Source: an uncultured Blautia sp. | GTDB taxonomy: Bacteria > Bacillota > Clostridia > Lachnospirales > Lachnospiraceae | DNA length: 64,000 nt | NCBI GenBank assembly: GCA_937893675.1 | Contig: CALBGI010000035.1 | Coordinates: forward strand, 61,910 to 125,909 | Direction: 5' to 3' | Shown: one piece after another, positions 34,104 to 42,409 of the stretch | Layout: the number at the start of each line of letters is the position of its first letter | Position numbering within the stretch: the stretch's first letter is position 1 | Position numbers and translations under genes: made by a program | Notes under the pieces: model-generated | Databases searched by the model: none | What the model saw: only the letters and a program-made list of their open reading frames with translations | Told to the model about the DNA's origin: nothing

Positions 34104-36473
34104 TTACAATTCCTCGTCCACATATTTCTGAATATTGGACGCATTCACATATTTCTTCGTGTGCTCTCCGTCTGTAATCACCAGCGTGGGCGCCTGCATA
34201 ATGCCGAACTCCTTTGCCAGCTCCGGATTTTTCTCCGCATCAATGATCTCCAGCTCCTCGCCCTCCAGCATTTTTTTCGCCATACGGCAGTTGGGGCAGG
34301 TGCTTGTGGTAAAGAGATATTTGTGCGTCTCCACCGGTTCTACCTTCACATCATCTCCGCTTAACGTAACAACGCTGGTGTGCACCTTCTTAAGAGTAGA
34401 ATGCGCAATGTCGTACAGGGTACGGTTCTTGTATTCCTGCGTTTTGCCGTCGTTCCAGTTCTGTACCGGACGGTAGTAGCCCGTGATACGGCTGTAAACC
34501 TCTGCCTTTTTGCCGCACTTGGGACAGGTAAAATGCTCGCCGCTTAAATAGCCATGCTCGCTGCACACGGAATAGGTAGGAGAAATGGTGTAATACGGCA
34601 GACGGTAATTTTCTGCGATCTTGCGCACCAAGGAAGCCGCGGCCTTCCAGTCCGGAAGCTTCTCTCCCAGGAAACCGTGGAACACCGTGCCCGAAGTATA
34701 AAGAGTCTGAAGCTCATCCTGGATATCCAGGGCATCAAAAATGTCGCTGGAGAATTCCACCGGAAGATGCGAGCTGTTGGTATAGTAGGGCGTGTCTCCC
34801 TTGCTGCCTGCAGTGCGGATGTCCGGCCAGCGTTTTCTGTCATGTTTTGCCAGACGGTACGCCGTGGACTCTGCCGGTGTAGCCTCCAGATTAAAGAGCT
34901 CACCCTCGTACTCCTCCTGATAATCGGAGAGGCGGCTGCGCATATGCTCCAAAACCTCTTTGGTAAACTTCTGTGTGCGCACATCCGTCATATCGCATCC
35001 CAGCCAGCAGGCATTCAAGCCAACCTCATTCATCCCCACCAGACCAATGGTGGAAAAATGATTGGAAAAGCTGCCCAGATATCTTCTTGTGTAGGGATAA
35101 AGCCCCTCGTCCAGAAGCTTGCTGATGATCTCTCTCTTAATATGCAGCGAACGTGCGGAAATATCCATCATATGGTCCAGACGACGGTAAAATTCCTCCG
35201 GCGTTTTGGACTGATATGCAATCCGCGGCATATTGATCGTGACAACTCCCACAGAGCCGGTGCTCTCTCCTGAACCAAAGAAGCCTCCGCTCTTTTTGCG
35301 CAGCTCCCGAAGATCCAGACGCAGGCGGCAGCACATGCTGCGGATATCGCTGGGCTTCATATCGCTGTTGATATAGTTGGAAAAATAAGGAGTTCCATAT
35401 TTTGCTGTCATCTCAAACAGCAGACGGTTGTTCTCTGTATCGGACCAGTCAAAATCCCTGGTAATGGAATAGGTGGGAATGGGATACTGGAATCCCCTGC
35501 CGTTGGCGTCCCCCTCGATCATGGTCTCAATAAACGCCTTGTTAACCATGTCCATCTCTTTTTTGCAGTCCTTATATTTGAAATCCATCTCCTTGCCGCC
35601 CACAATGGCCGGAAGCTCGGCAAGGTCGTCGGGAACCGTCCAGTCCAGCGTAATGTTGGAAAACGGTGCCTGGGTTCCCCAGCGACTGGGGGTGTTCACT
35701 CCGTAGATAAAGGATTCAATGCACTTTTTCACCTCGCGGTAGGTCAGATGATCTGCCTTCACAAAGGGCGCCAGATAGGTATCAAAAGAGGAAAACGCCT
35801 GCGCGCCGGCCCACTCATTCTGCATAATGCCGAGGAAATTCACCATCTGGTTGCACAGTACGCTCAAATGCTTCGCCGGAGCCGAGGTAATCTTGCCCTC
35901 AATGCCTCCAAGCCCCTCCTGAATGAGCTGTTTCAGAGACCATCCGGCGCAGTATCCGGTAAGCATGGAAAGGTCATGGATATGGATATCCGCGTTTCTG
36001 TGCGCCTCTGCAATCTCATTGTCATAAATCTCCGACAGCCAGTAATTCGCTGTGACGGCACCGGAATTGCTCAGGATCAGACCACCCACCGAATAAGTCA
36101 CCGTGGAATTCTCCTTCACACGCCAATCCTCCACTTTGACATAGCTGTTGACAATTTCCTTGTAATCGAGAATGGTGGACTTCATATTGCGAACTTTTTC
36201 TCTCTGCTTCCGGTACAGAATGTAGGCCTTGGCTACATCTGCATACCCTGCCTGAATGAGCACGTTCTCCACACTGTCCTGAATTTCCTCCACCGTGATC
36301 CGGTCGTCATGGATCTTCTCCTGAAAATCCGCAGTTACTCTGAGTCCCAAAAGGTCAACCATATCTTCGCTGTAGATTTTGTCCTTTGCCTGGAATGCCT
36401 TGGTGATCGCGGCAGTGATTTTTTTCATCTGAAAATCGTTAATTTCCCCGTCCCGTTTTACTACCTGAAACAT
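34104..36473 (-). CDS. nrdD: Anaerobic ribonucleoside-triphosphate reductase with C-terminal redoxin domain
   Basis: A 789-residue class III ribonucleotide reductase that makes dNTPs under anaerobiosis. It has an N-terminal ATP-cone (VVKRDGEINDFQMKKITAAITKAF), the catalytic barrel, a zinc site (CSEHGYLSG ... CPKCGKK) and the glycyl radical in RITGYYRPV at Gly665. After it comes a thioredoxin/glutaredoxin-like domain, about 715-789, with CPNC at 726-729 and QAPTLVITDG. Most NrdD proteins end soon after the radical loop; a built-in redoxin suggests a dithiol electron source rather than formate. No nrdG activase is adjacent. Two NrdR-like boxes lie upstream. Confidence 0.93.
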   Translation of the reverse strand: MFQVVKRDGEINDFQMKKITAAITKAFQAKDKIYSEDMVDLLGLRVTADFQEKIHDDRITVEEIQDSVENVLIQAGYADVAKAYILYRKQREKVRNMKSTILDYKEIVNSYVKVEDWRVKENSTVTYSVGGLILSNSGAVTANYWLSEIYDNEIAEAHRNADIHIHDLSMLTGYCAGWSLKQLIQEGLGGIEGKITSAPAKHLSVLCNQMVNFLGIMQNEWAGAQAFSSFDTYLAPFVKADHLTYREVKKCIESFIYGVNTPSRWGTQAPFSNITLDWTVPDDLAELPAIVGGKEMDFKYKDCKKEMDMVNKAFIETMIEGDANGRGFQYPIPTYSITRDFDWSDTENNRLLFEMTAKYGTPYFSNYINSDMKPSDIRSMCCRLRLDLRELRKKSGGFFGSGESTGSVGVVTINMPRIAYQSKTPEEFYRRLDHMMDISARSLHIKREIISKLLDEGLYPYTRRYLGSFSNHFSTIGLVGMNEVGLNACWLGCDMTDVRTQKFTKEVLEHMRSRLSDYQEEYEGELFNLEATPAESTAYRLAKHDRKRWPDIRTAGSKGDTPYYTNSSHLPVEFSSDIFDALDIQDELQTLYTSGTVFHGFLGEKLPDWKAAASLVRKIAENYRLPYYTISPTYSVCSEHGYLSGEHFTCPKCGKKAEVYSRITGYYRPVQNWNDGKTQEYKNRTLYDIAHSTLKKVHTSVVTLSGDDVKVEPVETHKYLFTTSTCPNCRMAKKMLEGEELEIIDAEKNPELAKEFGIMQAPTLVITDGEHTKKYVNASNIQKYVDEEL

Positions 36474-36592
36474 AACCTGACTCCTTCTCCCTTTGACTGA
36501 TTTTTAGCTCTATGAACAAATACCGGCTCCTGCCGGTGAAATCGCTGTAGGACTATTGTAGCAGAGTGCCACCCGTTCGTCAACACGAAAAA

Positions 36593-36608
36593 GTACCATA
36601 TCTTGTGC
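36593..36608. promoter_or_regulatory. NrdR box, proximal
   Basis: GTACCATATCTTGTGC is an imperfect match to the NrdR palindrome (ACACWATATWTWGTGT), with its centre 30 bases from the next box. Confidence 0.55.
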
Positions 36609-36622
36609 CGCATTGTAAACCA

Positions 36623-36638
36623 ACACAAAATATGGTGT
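36623..36638. promoter_or_regulatory. NrdR box, distal
   Basis: ACACAAAATATGGTGT matches the NrdR box consensus closely. Tandem boxes about three helical turns apart are normal for NrdR-repressed reductase promoters. Confidence 0.75.
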
Positions 36639-36665
36639 TTTTATTCCTGCAAAATTGCAGCTTTT

Positions 36666-37901
36666 TTATACGATCTTCATATAGATTTCCCGGGGAACCC
36701 GCGCCTTTACCGCAATTCCAGCCTCCTGGTATTCCTCTGAAAGAAGCTGTCCATACTGTCGGATCAGCTGGATTTTCCCCGCCTCCGCGTAAGGAAACAG
36801 CCGCTCCACATAAATCTGATCCTCGGATAAAATCTGCGCGAAAAGTTTTTTCAGCTCACCCAGACCGTCTCCGGTGCGGGCGGAAACCTTCAAGGTATGA
36901 TCCGCGCGCAGATCCCTGAGCTCGCTGCCCTGCGCTTTATCCTGTTTGTTCAGAAGGGTGATGACCTTTTTGCCCGTTGCGCCCAGGTCCCGCAGGGTCT
37001 CATATACCACATGCATCTGTTTTTCCGCCTGGGGATTGGCCGCGTCCACCACATGGATGATATAATCCGCATATTTTGCTTCCTCCAGCGTACTCTTAAA
37101 CGCTTCCACCAGATGATGCGGAAGCTTACGGATAAAGCCAACCGTATCGGTAAGCAGAAGCTGCTGACCATCCTCCAGCGTGAGAAGCCTCGTCGTCGGA
37201 TCAAGGGTTGCAAAAAGCTTGTCCTCCGAGAGCACCTCCGCGCCGGTCAGGGTGTTGAGAAGCGTGGATTTCCCGGCATTTGTGTAACCCACAATGGCCG
37301 CTGTTTTTATCTGGCCTCTGGAACGTTTTGTACGAATCAGCTCCCGGTGACGTTCCACCTGGGAAAGCTCCTGTTTGAGGGCGGAAATCCTGGTGCGAAT
37401 CAGCCTTCTGTCTGTCTCCAGCTTTTTCTCGCCCGGGCCCCGCGTACCGATGCCTCCGCCAAGCCGGGACAGCGAATCCCGAAGTCCCACCAGACGGGCT
37501 GCCCTGTACCGAAGCTGCGCCAGCTCCACCTGGATCTTGCCCTCGCTGGTGGTGGCTCTCCCCGCAAAAATATCCAGGATAAGAAGGGTCCTGTCCATGA
37601 CCTTGCAGTCCAGCTCCCGCTCCAGATTGTGAAGCTGTGCCGGGGAAAGCTCATCGTCACAGATCACGCCCGTGGCATCCGTGGCCAGCATCAGCGCGCG
37701 CACCTCGTCTATTTTTCCTTTTCCAATATAAGTTCCCGGATGCACAGCCTCCCGGTTCTGAATGATGCGTCCCACAGGGATCGCTCCCGCCGTATGGGCG
37801 AGCTCCGCAAGCTCATCCAGAGATTCCTCCGTGTCCTCGCCGTCGTTGACCTGCACGCCTACCAGGATGACGCGCTCTACCAGTTCGTCAAAATATTCCA
37901 T
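36666..37901 (-). CDS. hflX: GTPase HflX
   Basis: A 411-residue ribosome-associated GTPase that splits stalled ribosomes. It has the N-terminal HflX domain (PGTYIGKGKIDEVRAL, CDDELSPAQLHNLE, GRATTSEGKIQVELAQLRYR, GIGTRGPGEKKLETDRR) and the G domain with G1 GYTNAGKST, G3 DTVGF and G4 NKQD. It appears monocistronic, oriented like nrdD. Confidence 0.95.
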   Translation of the reverse strand: MEYFDELVERVILVGVQVNDGEDTEESLDELAELAHTAGAIPVGRIIQNREAVHPGTYIGKGKIDEVRALMLATDATGVICDDELSPAQLHNLERELDCKVMDRTLLILDIFAGRATTSEGKIQVELAQLRYRAARLVGLRDSLSRLGGGIGTRGPGEKKLETDRRLIRTRISALKQELSQVERHRELIRTKRSRGQIKTAAIVGYTNAGKSTLLNTLTGAEVLSEDKLFATLDPTTRLLTLEDGQQLLLTDTVGFIRKLPHHLVEAFKSTLEEAKYADYIIHVVDAANPQAEKQMHVVYETLRDLGATGKKVITLLNKQDKAQGSELRDLRADHTLKVSARTGDGLGELKKLFAQILSEDQIYVERLFPYAEAGKIQLIRQYGQLLSEEYQEAGIAVKARVPREIYMKIV

Positions 37902-37993
37902 ATATACTCCTTGTTTCTGAAGAATTACAAAGTGTTACGGGTAATACCATAAAAAATACCAGGTTCCCCAAGCTCGGTGTTCCTATTATACCC

Positions 37994-38599
37994 TCATTTA
38001 AACTGGCGGTCAAACTCCGGATTAAAATAATAAAAGTTTTTGGAATCCAAACGCGCTTTTATCTGCTCCATAGCTTCTCCGAATCTCTGAAAATGCACGA
38101 TTTCCCGGGTGCGCAGAAATTTCAGCGGCTCCCGCACCTCCGGATCCGGAATCATCCGCAGCAGATTGTCGTACACCACCCTGGCTTTTTGCTCCGCGGC
38201 CAGATTCTCCGTGATATCTGCAAGTGCGTCTCCCTTTGACTGAAATTCACAGGCATTAAATGGCAGTCCTGCTGCCGCCTGGGGCCACAGTCCCTTGGTA
38301 TGGTCAATATAATATGCGTCAAACCCGGCGGTTTTTGCATCCTCCAGCGTCATATCCCTGGTGAGCTGATACACCATGGCACAGATGATCTCCATGTGCG
38401 CCAGCTCCTCCGTTCCGATATCCGTCAAAAGACCGCCCACCTCCTTTGTCGGCATGGTGTAGCGCTGTGCCAGATACCGCATGGAAGCGGAAAGCTCTCC
38501 GTCCGGTCCGCCATACTGACTGATGATCATCTGAGCATATTTCGGGTTTGTGGCTGTGATCTTCACAGGAAACTGCAGCCGTTTTTCATAAATCCACAT
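37994..38599 (-). CDS. cotJC: Spore coat protein CotJC (manganese-catalase-like)
   Basis: A 201-residue ferritin-like four-helix protein of the manganese catalase family, the CotJC coat component of endospore formers. Metal-ligand Glu/His segments are visible (TEELAHMEIICAM, LAAEQKARVVYDNLL, REIVHFQRFGEAM). The ATG used overlaps the upstream stop codon (ATGA); a GTG nine bases earlier is possible. It is coupled to the CotJA-CotJB fusion gene. Confidence 0.92.
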   Translation of the reverse strand: MWIYEKRLQFPVKITATNPKYAQMIISQYGGPDGELSASMRYLAQRYTMPTKEVGGLLTDIGTEELAHMEIICAMVYQLTRDMTLEDAKTAGFDAYYIDHTKGLWPQAAAGLPFNACEFQSKGDALADITENLAAEQKARVVYDNLLRMIPDPEVREPLKFLRTREIVHFQRFGEAMEQIKARLDSKNFYYFNPEFDRQFK

Positions 38600-39030
38600 C
38601 AGATGCACGCTCCTTCCCAGGGAATCGGGCCGTCGCCCCAGTTGCCCTCACACTCTTTTGTCAGCGGGTAAAACTTTTCCACAAAGGCCTGTTTCAGCGC
38701 TTTTCGCTCCTTCAAAAGCTTCGTGCGAAGCTGAGCGGCCTGTATTTCCTGGGGATGCGTATCCAGAAACAAAACCACGTCATCCAGAGCAAAGCTTATT
38801 GCGTTCAGCTGGGCGAGCAGATGTTCCCGCTCCTCCTGCTCCGGAGTTTTGACAACATTCCCGTTTCCCGCCATGGGCGGTATTTGTCCCGGCAGACTCT
38901 CCGCGGCAAAAAACGGCAGATTCAGTTCCGGAAAGATCGTTCCAATTTTGATCGCCTGATCCCAGTCATAAAGCTGCCCGTTCCACGGCTGTGCGGGTAC
39001 CGATGCGATCGCCAGATGTTGATCCTGCAT
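38599..39030 (-). CDS. CotJA-CotJB fusion protein
   Basis: A 143-residue protein whose first half matches CotJA (IASVPAQPW ... AIKIGTIFPELNLPFFA) and whose second half matches CotJB (REHLLAQLNAISFALDDVVLFLDTHPQEIQAAQL ... KEC..NWGDGPIPWEGACI). In Bacillus and most clostridia these are two genes of about 80-90 residues each. The join falls around residues 58-66 (NVVKTPEQEE). It is followed without gap by cotJC, so all three CotJ activities come from two coupled genes. GAAAGGAGGATTTTT precedes the ATG. Confidence 0.85.
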   Translation of the reverse strand: MQDQHLAIASVPAQPWNGQLYDWDQAIKIGTIFPELNLPFFAAESLPGQIPPMAGNGNVVKTPEQEEREHLLAQLNAISFALDDVVLFLDTHPQEIQAAQLRTKLLKERKALKQAFVEKFYPLTKECEGNWGDGPIPWEGACI

Positions 39031-39050
39031 AAAAATCCTCCTTTCAGGGA

Positions 39051-39099
39051 AAAAATATATCCAGCCAGCTCTGTTTTTGTACAGGTCTGACTGGATATA
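39051..39099 (-). terminator. Terminator after the XRE/DUF operon
   Basis: The minus strand reads CTATATCCAG ... CTGGATATATTTTTTCCC with an inner CCTGT/ACAG pairing, a good stem with a T-run. Confidence 0.75.
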
Positions 39100-39134
39100 G
39101 TATGTGCAGAATCTTTTGGACGAAGCCGTGTATT

Positions 39135-39473
39135 TTATGGAAAGAATACCACCGCGATCCCAAATGCCACCAGGAGCACAACCGCTGCCAGCAAAATCCA
39201 GCTTAAAATCCTGTGGCTTTTGGCCTGGGGATATTTTCCCACAGTGGTGTCCGTGTCCACAAGAGCGGTCTGCGCCAGCACCTCTCTCGCACGGAAAAGC
39301 TCAGCCTTTGGCACCATGATATCCCCGCCCTGAGCAGCAGTTCCCTGATAGACATCCATGGCGGTTCCCTTGCGGTAAGCTTCAATCCCCTGCTCCTTCA
39401 GAGCCCGGATGAGCTCTTCTGCCTGGGCAATTCTGTTTACAAAGGTCAGTTTCACAAATTCCTGCTCACTCAT
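39135..39473 (-). CDS. DUF2007-like small membrane protein
   Basis: A 112-residue protein. The N-terminal half is a ferredoxin-like fold of the signal-transducing DUF2007 type (FVKLTFVNRIAQAEELIRALKEQGIEAYRK ... GGDIMVPKAELFRAREVLA), followed by one C-terminal helix (ILSWILLAAVVLLVAFGIAVVFF). The start overlaps the end of the upstream gene by eight bases, and AGGAAGAGAAAT precedes it. It is last in the operon with the XRE regulator and the DUF6773-like protein. Confidence 0.65.
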   Translation of the reverse strand: MSEQEFVKLTFVNRIAQAEELIRALKEQGIEAYRKGTAMDVYQGTAAQGGDIMVPKAELFRAREVLAQTALVDTDTTVGKYPQAKSHRILSWILLAAVVLLVAFGIAVVFFP

Positions 39474-39921
39474 ATTTCTCTTCCTCCTTTTCCTTGCGTT
39501 TCTGCGCCACAAATCCAAGAATGGTAAGAACCACAAACCCCAATACTCCAACACCTGCAAAAAATCCAAGCGCAGCTCCTGCCACCTTGCCGCTGTCGCC
39601 TCCCCGCAGAAGCAGAACCGCCGCATACAGCACAGAAAAAATCCCTGCCATGACCACGCTCCACAGAAGATTCTCTCCCACCGTTGCCCTGCGTCCGCTC
39701 TTTGACCAGATTCCGTTCTTCATGGTTCCAAAGAGACAGGTCACGCCTCCGGCTAAAAGCACCACGGTCTCACCTGCCACCGCAGATAAATCCTTCTTCC
39801 AGGCGAGCTGCGCAATAATCGAGGCTGCACAGGCAAAAAACATGACCATAAAGCTTCGCATTCCGATTTTGTCCACTAATTTTTCCTGACGTTCATCTAA
39901 ACCGCTTTTCTTCCTCCGCAT
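39466..39921 (-). CDS. DUF6773-like membrane protein
   Basis: A 151-residue protein starting RRKKSGLDERQEKLVDKIGMRSF, with four membrane segments (about 22-40, 49-65, 85-106, 115-137) and a highly charged tail (QKRKEKEEEKYE). Small proteins beginning with a DERQ motif typically sit beside XRE-type regulators in Firmicutes; their function is unknown. It begins three bases after the regulator's stop. Confidence 0.65.
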   Translation of the reverse strand: MRRKKSGLDERQEKLVDKIGMRSFMVMFFACAASIIAQLAWKKDLSAVAGETVVLLAGGVTCLFGTMKNGIWSKSGRRATVGENLLWSVVMAGIFSVLYAAVLLLRGGDSGKVAGAALGFFAGVGVLGFVVLTILGFVAQKRKEKEEEKYE

Positions 39922-39924
39922 TCC

Positions 39925-40122
39925 TTAGCCCTCCTCCCAAAACAGCTCATCCAAAGTTTTTCCCAGCTCCCTGCAGACCGCTTTACACAGCTTGAGACTC
40001 GGATTATAAGTGCCGGCCTCCATCATCCCGATGGTCTGTCTGGTAACGCCCACACGCTCAGCCAGCTCAATCTGAGAAATGTCCTTCTCCATTCTCGCGA
40101 TTTTCATTTTCAGGTTCTTCAT
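39925..40122 (-). CDS. XRE-family transcriptional regulator (short)
   Basis: A 65-residue single HTH_3 domain (MEKDISQIELAERVGVTRQTIGMMEAGTYNPSLKLCKAVCRELGKTLDELFWEEG), the YozG-like short type. It is the first gene of a three-gene operon with two small membrane proteins and has a near-perfect promoter at 40184-40212. Confidence 0.88.
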   Translation of the reverse strand: MKNLKMKIARMEKDISQIELAERVGVTRQTIGMMEAGTYNPSLKLCKAVCRELGKTLDELFWEEG

Positions 40123-40183
40123 AAAAATTTTCCCTTATTTACCTTCTTTTTCCCATCTGTTTTCCGTTTCTGTTCTTATGTTT

Positions 40184-40212
40184 ATCATACGCCTTTACAT
40201 TGCATATGTCAA
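40184..40212 (-). promoter_or_regulatory. Promoter of the XRE/DUF6773/DUF2007 operon
   Basis: On the minus strand TTGACA (40207-40212) and TATGAT (40184-40189) are 17 bases apart. The left edge of the duplicated segment falls inside the -35 box. Confidence 0.75.
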
Positions 40213-40281
40213 TTATATTTTACATTTCAAATTTTCATATGAAAAGCCTGCAAAAAGTTTTCCGGAACCATGTACGCAAAT

Positions 40282-40319
40282 GTCCCTGCGCGGGAATCGA
40301 TTTCTTCCTGCGCAGGGAC
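40282..40319. terminator. Hairpin downstream of Rpn copy 1
   Basis: GTCCCTGCGCGGGAA and TTCCTGCGCAGGGAC form a long stem around TCGATTTC; it recurs at 47209-47246. Confidence 0.65.
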
Positions 40320-40376
40320 GGATTTTACAGAAAATCATTTTTACATAGTTCTCAGCGCGCTGTTCTGCCGCTGTGT

Positions 40377-41339
40377 TTACAGATACTTTTTCAGTTCTTC
40401 CTCACTCATGCTCAGACGCTTCGCCGCCTCTGAAACGCTCAGAAGACCATCTTTTACCAATTCGACCAGGCTTTGAAGTCTTCCCTCTATTTTACCCTTG
40501 CGAATCCCATCAAGTTCCCCTTCCAACTTACCTTTGCGGATCCCGTCCTGCAGGATCGTCTTCGCTTCATACTCGAGAATTTTCCCACCCATAATGGAGG
40601 TCACTCCCTTCTTTACGTTTGCGTATTTCATCGCAATGTTCTCTATGACTTTCTTTGACATATCCACCAGCGTACATTTCACATACTCGCTGATCTCCCC
40701 GGCCTCGCACAGATCCGTGAGCCGTTTCAGGATACTCTCGTATTCCGCGCACAGCTGCTGCAGCTTTTCTTCATCTGTCTCATACTCCTTAAACCGGCTT
40801 TCATGGCTGAAGATATAAAAGGGAATCAGAAACAGCAGGTTTCTGTCAAAGATGTCCTTTATCGTGTAGGTCTGGGTCTTCATCACCGGTACCCGGTAGC
40901 TGATGCTCCCTCCCGGCGTGTTAATCTCCACTGTCAGTGCGTCCGGCGTCCTTGCATTGTGCCGCAGATAAACCACCGCCGAATGAGGAAAGGTGACAAT
41001 AAGCTTTCCGTTCACTATCTCTCCATCATCAAGGGCAATCTGCGAATCATACTCAAACATTCGGATTGTCATATTGTTGTCTGCTGTGCTCTGACACTCT
41101 ATGTGGTATTTTTTATCTTTCGTTCCTCTGATACGAAAACAGGAATCCGTAATCTTCTCTTTTGTATCCGTACCCGGCAGGCTGATAAAATGCTCGTTGG
41201 GAAGAAACTCTACTTCTTCCTTTCCCGTATAGTTTTCCCCAAAAACTTCATTTACAATCGGGATCAGCAAACCGGTACAGTCGTTCATCAATGTGCGGAA
41301 CACATCGTCATATGGCGTACCGACCGTATGTTTCTCCAT
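40377..41339 (-). CDS. Rpn family nuclease / transposase_31-like protein, copy 1
   Basis: A 320-residue Rpn-type PD-(D/E)XK protein. Likely nuclease residues are Asp in KITDSCFRIRG and Glu/Gln in YHIECQST. The C-terminus has repeated GIRKGK(L/I)EG units and a helix-turn-helix-like SVSEAAKRLSMSEEELKKYL. It is identical to the product at 47304-48266. Variable charged repeats at the C-terminus are common in this family. No ribosome site is obvious beyond AGAAAGAAGCAA. Confidence 0.82.
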   Translation of the reverse strand: MEKHTVGTPYDDVFRTLMNDCTGLLIPIVNEVFGENYTGKEEVEFLPNEHFISLPGTDTKEKITDSCFRIRGTKDKKYHIECQSTADNNMTIRMFEYDSQIALDDGEIVNGKLIVTFPHSAVVYLRHNARTPDALTVEINTPGGSISYRVPVMKTQTYTIKDIFDRNLLFLIPFYIFSHESRFKEYETDEEKLQQLCAEYESILKRLTDLCEAGEISEYVKCTLVDMSKKVIENIAMKYANVKKGVTSIMGGKILEYEAKTILQDGIRKGKLEGELDGIRKGKIEGRLQSLVELVKDGLLSVSEAAKRLSMSEEELKKYL

Positions 41340-41467
41340 TGCTTTGCTTCTTTCTCTGGTTCGCAGAATAAGCGCCGCAGAGAATCTGTAAAAAACGGAT
41401 TTCTGTTATCTTTATTATAGCAGAGCCCTTCGGTAATTTCCATGCTTTTTCCGGTTTCTCTATACAA

Positions 41468-41961
41468 TATTCCTCCGTATCTGCCTCTGGCGGGATCATG
41501 TAGGGGATCCGTACCTCATTATGATTTTTCGTAAGCTCTACCCTTATTTCCACCTCCATAGGTGTTTCCACTTCACGGTTGCTCAAATCTATGGAGCAGA
41601 AAAATCTGCCGGTATACGTCTGGCTTTCCTCATCATATTCCTCCGAAGCATTCAGCAGACACTCCTGACCGTTCACCCTGGCATGGCCTTTGCCATAGGC
41701 TTCCAGACTGTCATCCTTCACGATTGCTTCCGACGCTTCCGCCCAGAAATAGAGCGTGCTTCCGTCATACCAGCTCTCTGTCACCGTCCAGAGGGGGCCA
41801 TAGCTGTCAAATACTGCTATTTCTATCTCCTGTTCCTTGTCCGTCTCCAAATATTTTTCCGCATCTTCCTCTCCCACAAAAGAAAAGAGTCGCTCCAAAA
41901 ATCCGCTTTTTTCCGCTGCATAAGCCGTTGTTGCCAAAACCACAAAGGCTGCCGCTGCCGC
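41468..41961 (-). pseudogene. DUF4179 anti-sigma-like gene, doubly truncated (copy 1)
   Basis: Only the middle survives: the end of the membrane helix (VLATTAYAAEKSGF) and the extracytoplasmic part up to PPEADTEEY. By comparison with copy 2, about 400 bases coding the C-terminus are deleted at 41468, and the N-terminus is joined directly to the sigma gene at about 41961. The frame then runs on into unrelated sequence near the Rpn start. Confidence 0.8.
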
Positions 41962-42304
41962 ACCGTATTCTCATTCAGGTCAAAAATCCGGGCAATTTCT
42001 CTGGTCTTAAATCCCTGCACATAATAAAGAATGATCACCAGGCGATATTTTTTCTCTTCCTGTAAATGGCATTGCAGTGATTGATCAGAATGCGCGTCAG
42101 CCAGGTTTTAAAATATTCTTCTTTTTTCAAGGTTCCGATTTTTTCCCAACAGGTCAGGGCCGTTTCCTGCATGGCGTCCGCCACGTCCTCGTCATTTTTC
42201 AGAATGGCCTTGGCAATTCGGTACAGATCCTTTTCCTGCTGCTCCATAAGCTGTAAAAAAGCTGCCTTATCCTGTTGCTTCGCTTTTTTTATCAATAAAC
42301 GCAA
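41962..42304 (-). pseudogene. ECF-type sigma-70 factor remnant (copy 1)
   Basis: Region 2 is intact (LYRIAKAILKNDEDVADAMQETALTCWEKI ... YFKTWLTRILINHCNAIYRKRK). An internal deletion then shifts the frame into part of region 4 (VIILYYVQGFKTREIARIFDLNENTV), after which the DUF4179 fragment follows. The start appears to be TTG with GGAAGGAACACGAG upstream. It cannot make a normal sigma factor. Confidence 0.8.
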
Positions 42305-42409
42305 CTCGTGTTCCTTCCCGGGGTCCGGACTCCCTCTTTTGGTTTTGCTGTTACACCTATTAGATGCGCGGGGGAAGTATTTTGTTTGATAAATTTTTAT
42401 ATCAAAAAA

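Larger units (their letters stand above)
40210..42388. repeat. Segmental duplication, copy 1
   Basis: This 2.2-kb segment recurs in direct orientation at 47137-49750. The Rpn gene is identical at the protein level. The DUF4179/sigma part differs by deletions in each copy, and scattered point differences occur. Confidence 0.93.

Noticed and set aside
39080..39110. Sporulation sigma-K-like -10 box (CATACTATA) ahead of cotJ
   Set aside because: It overlaps the terminator stem of the upstream operon and has no fitting -35 element, so I do not claim a promoter.
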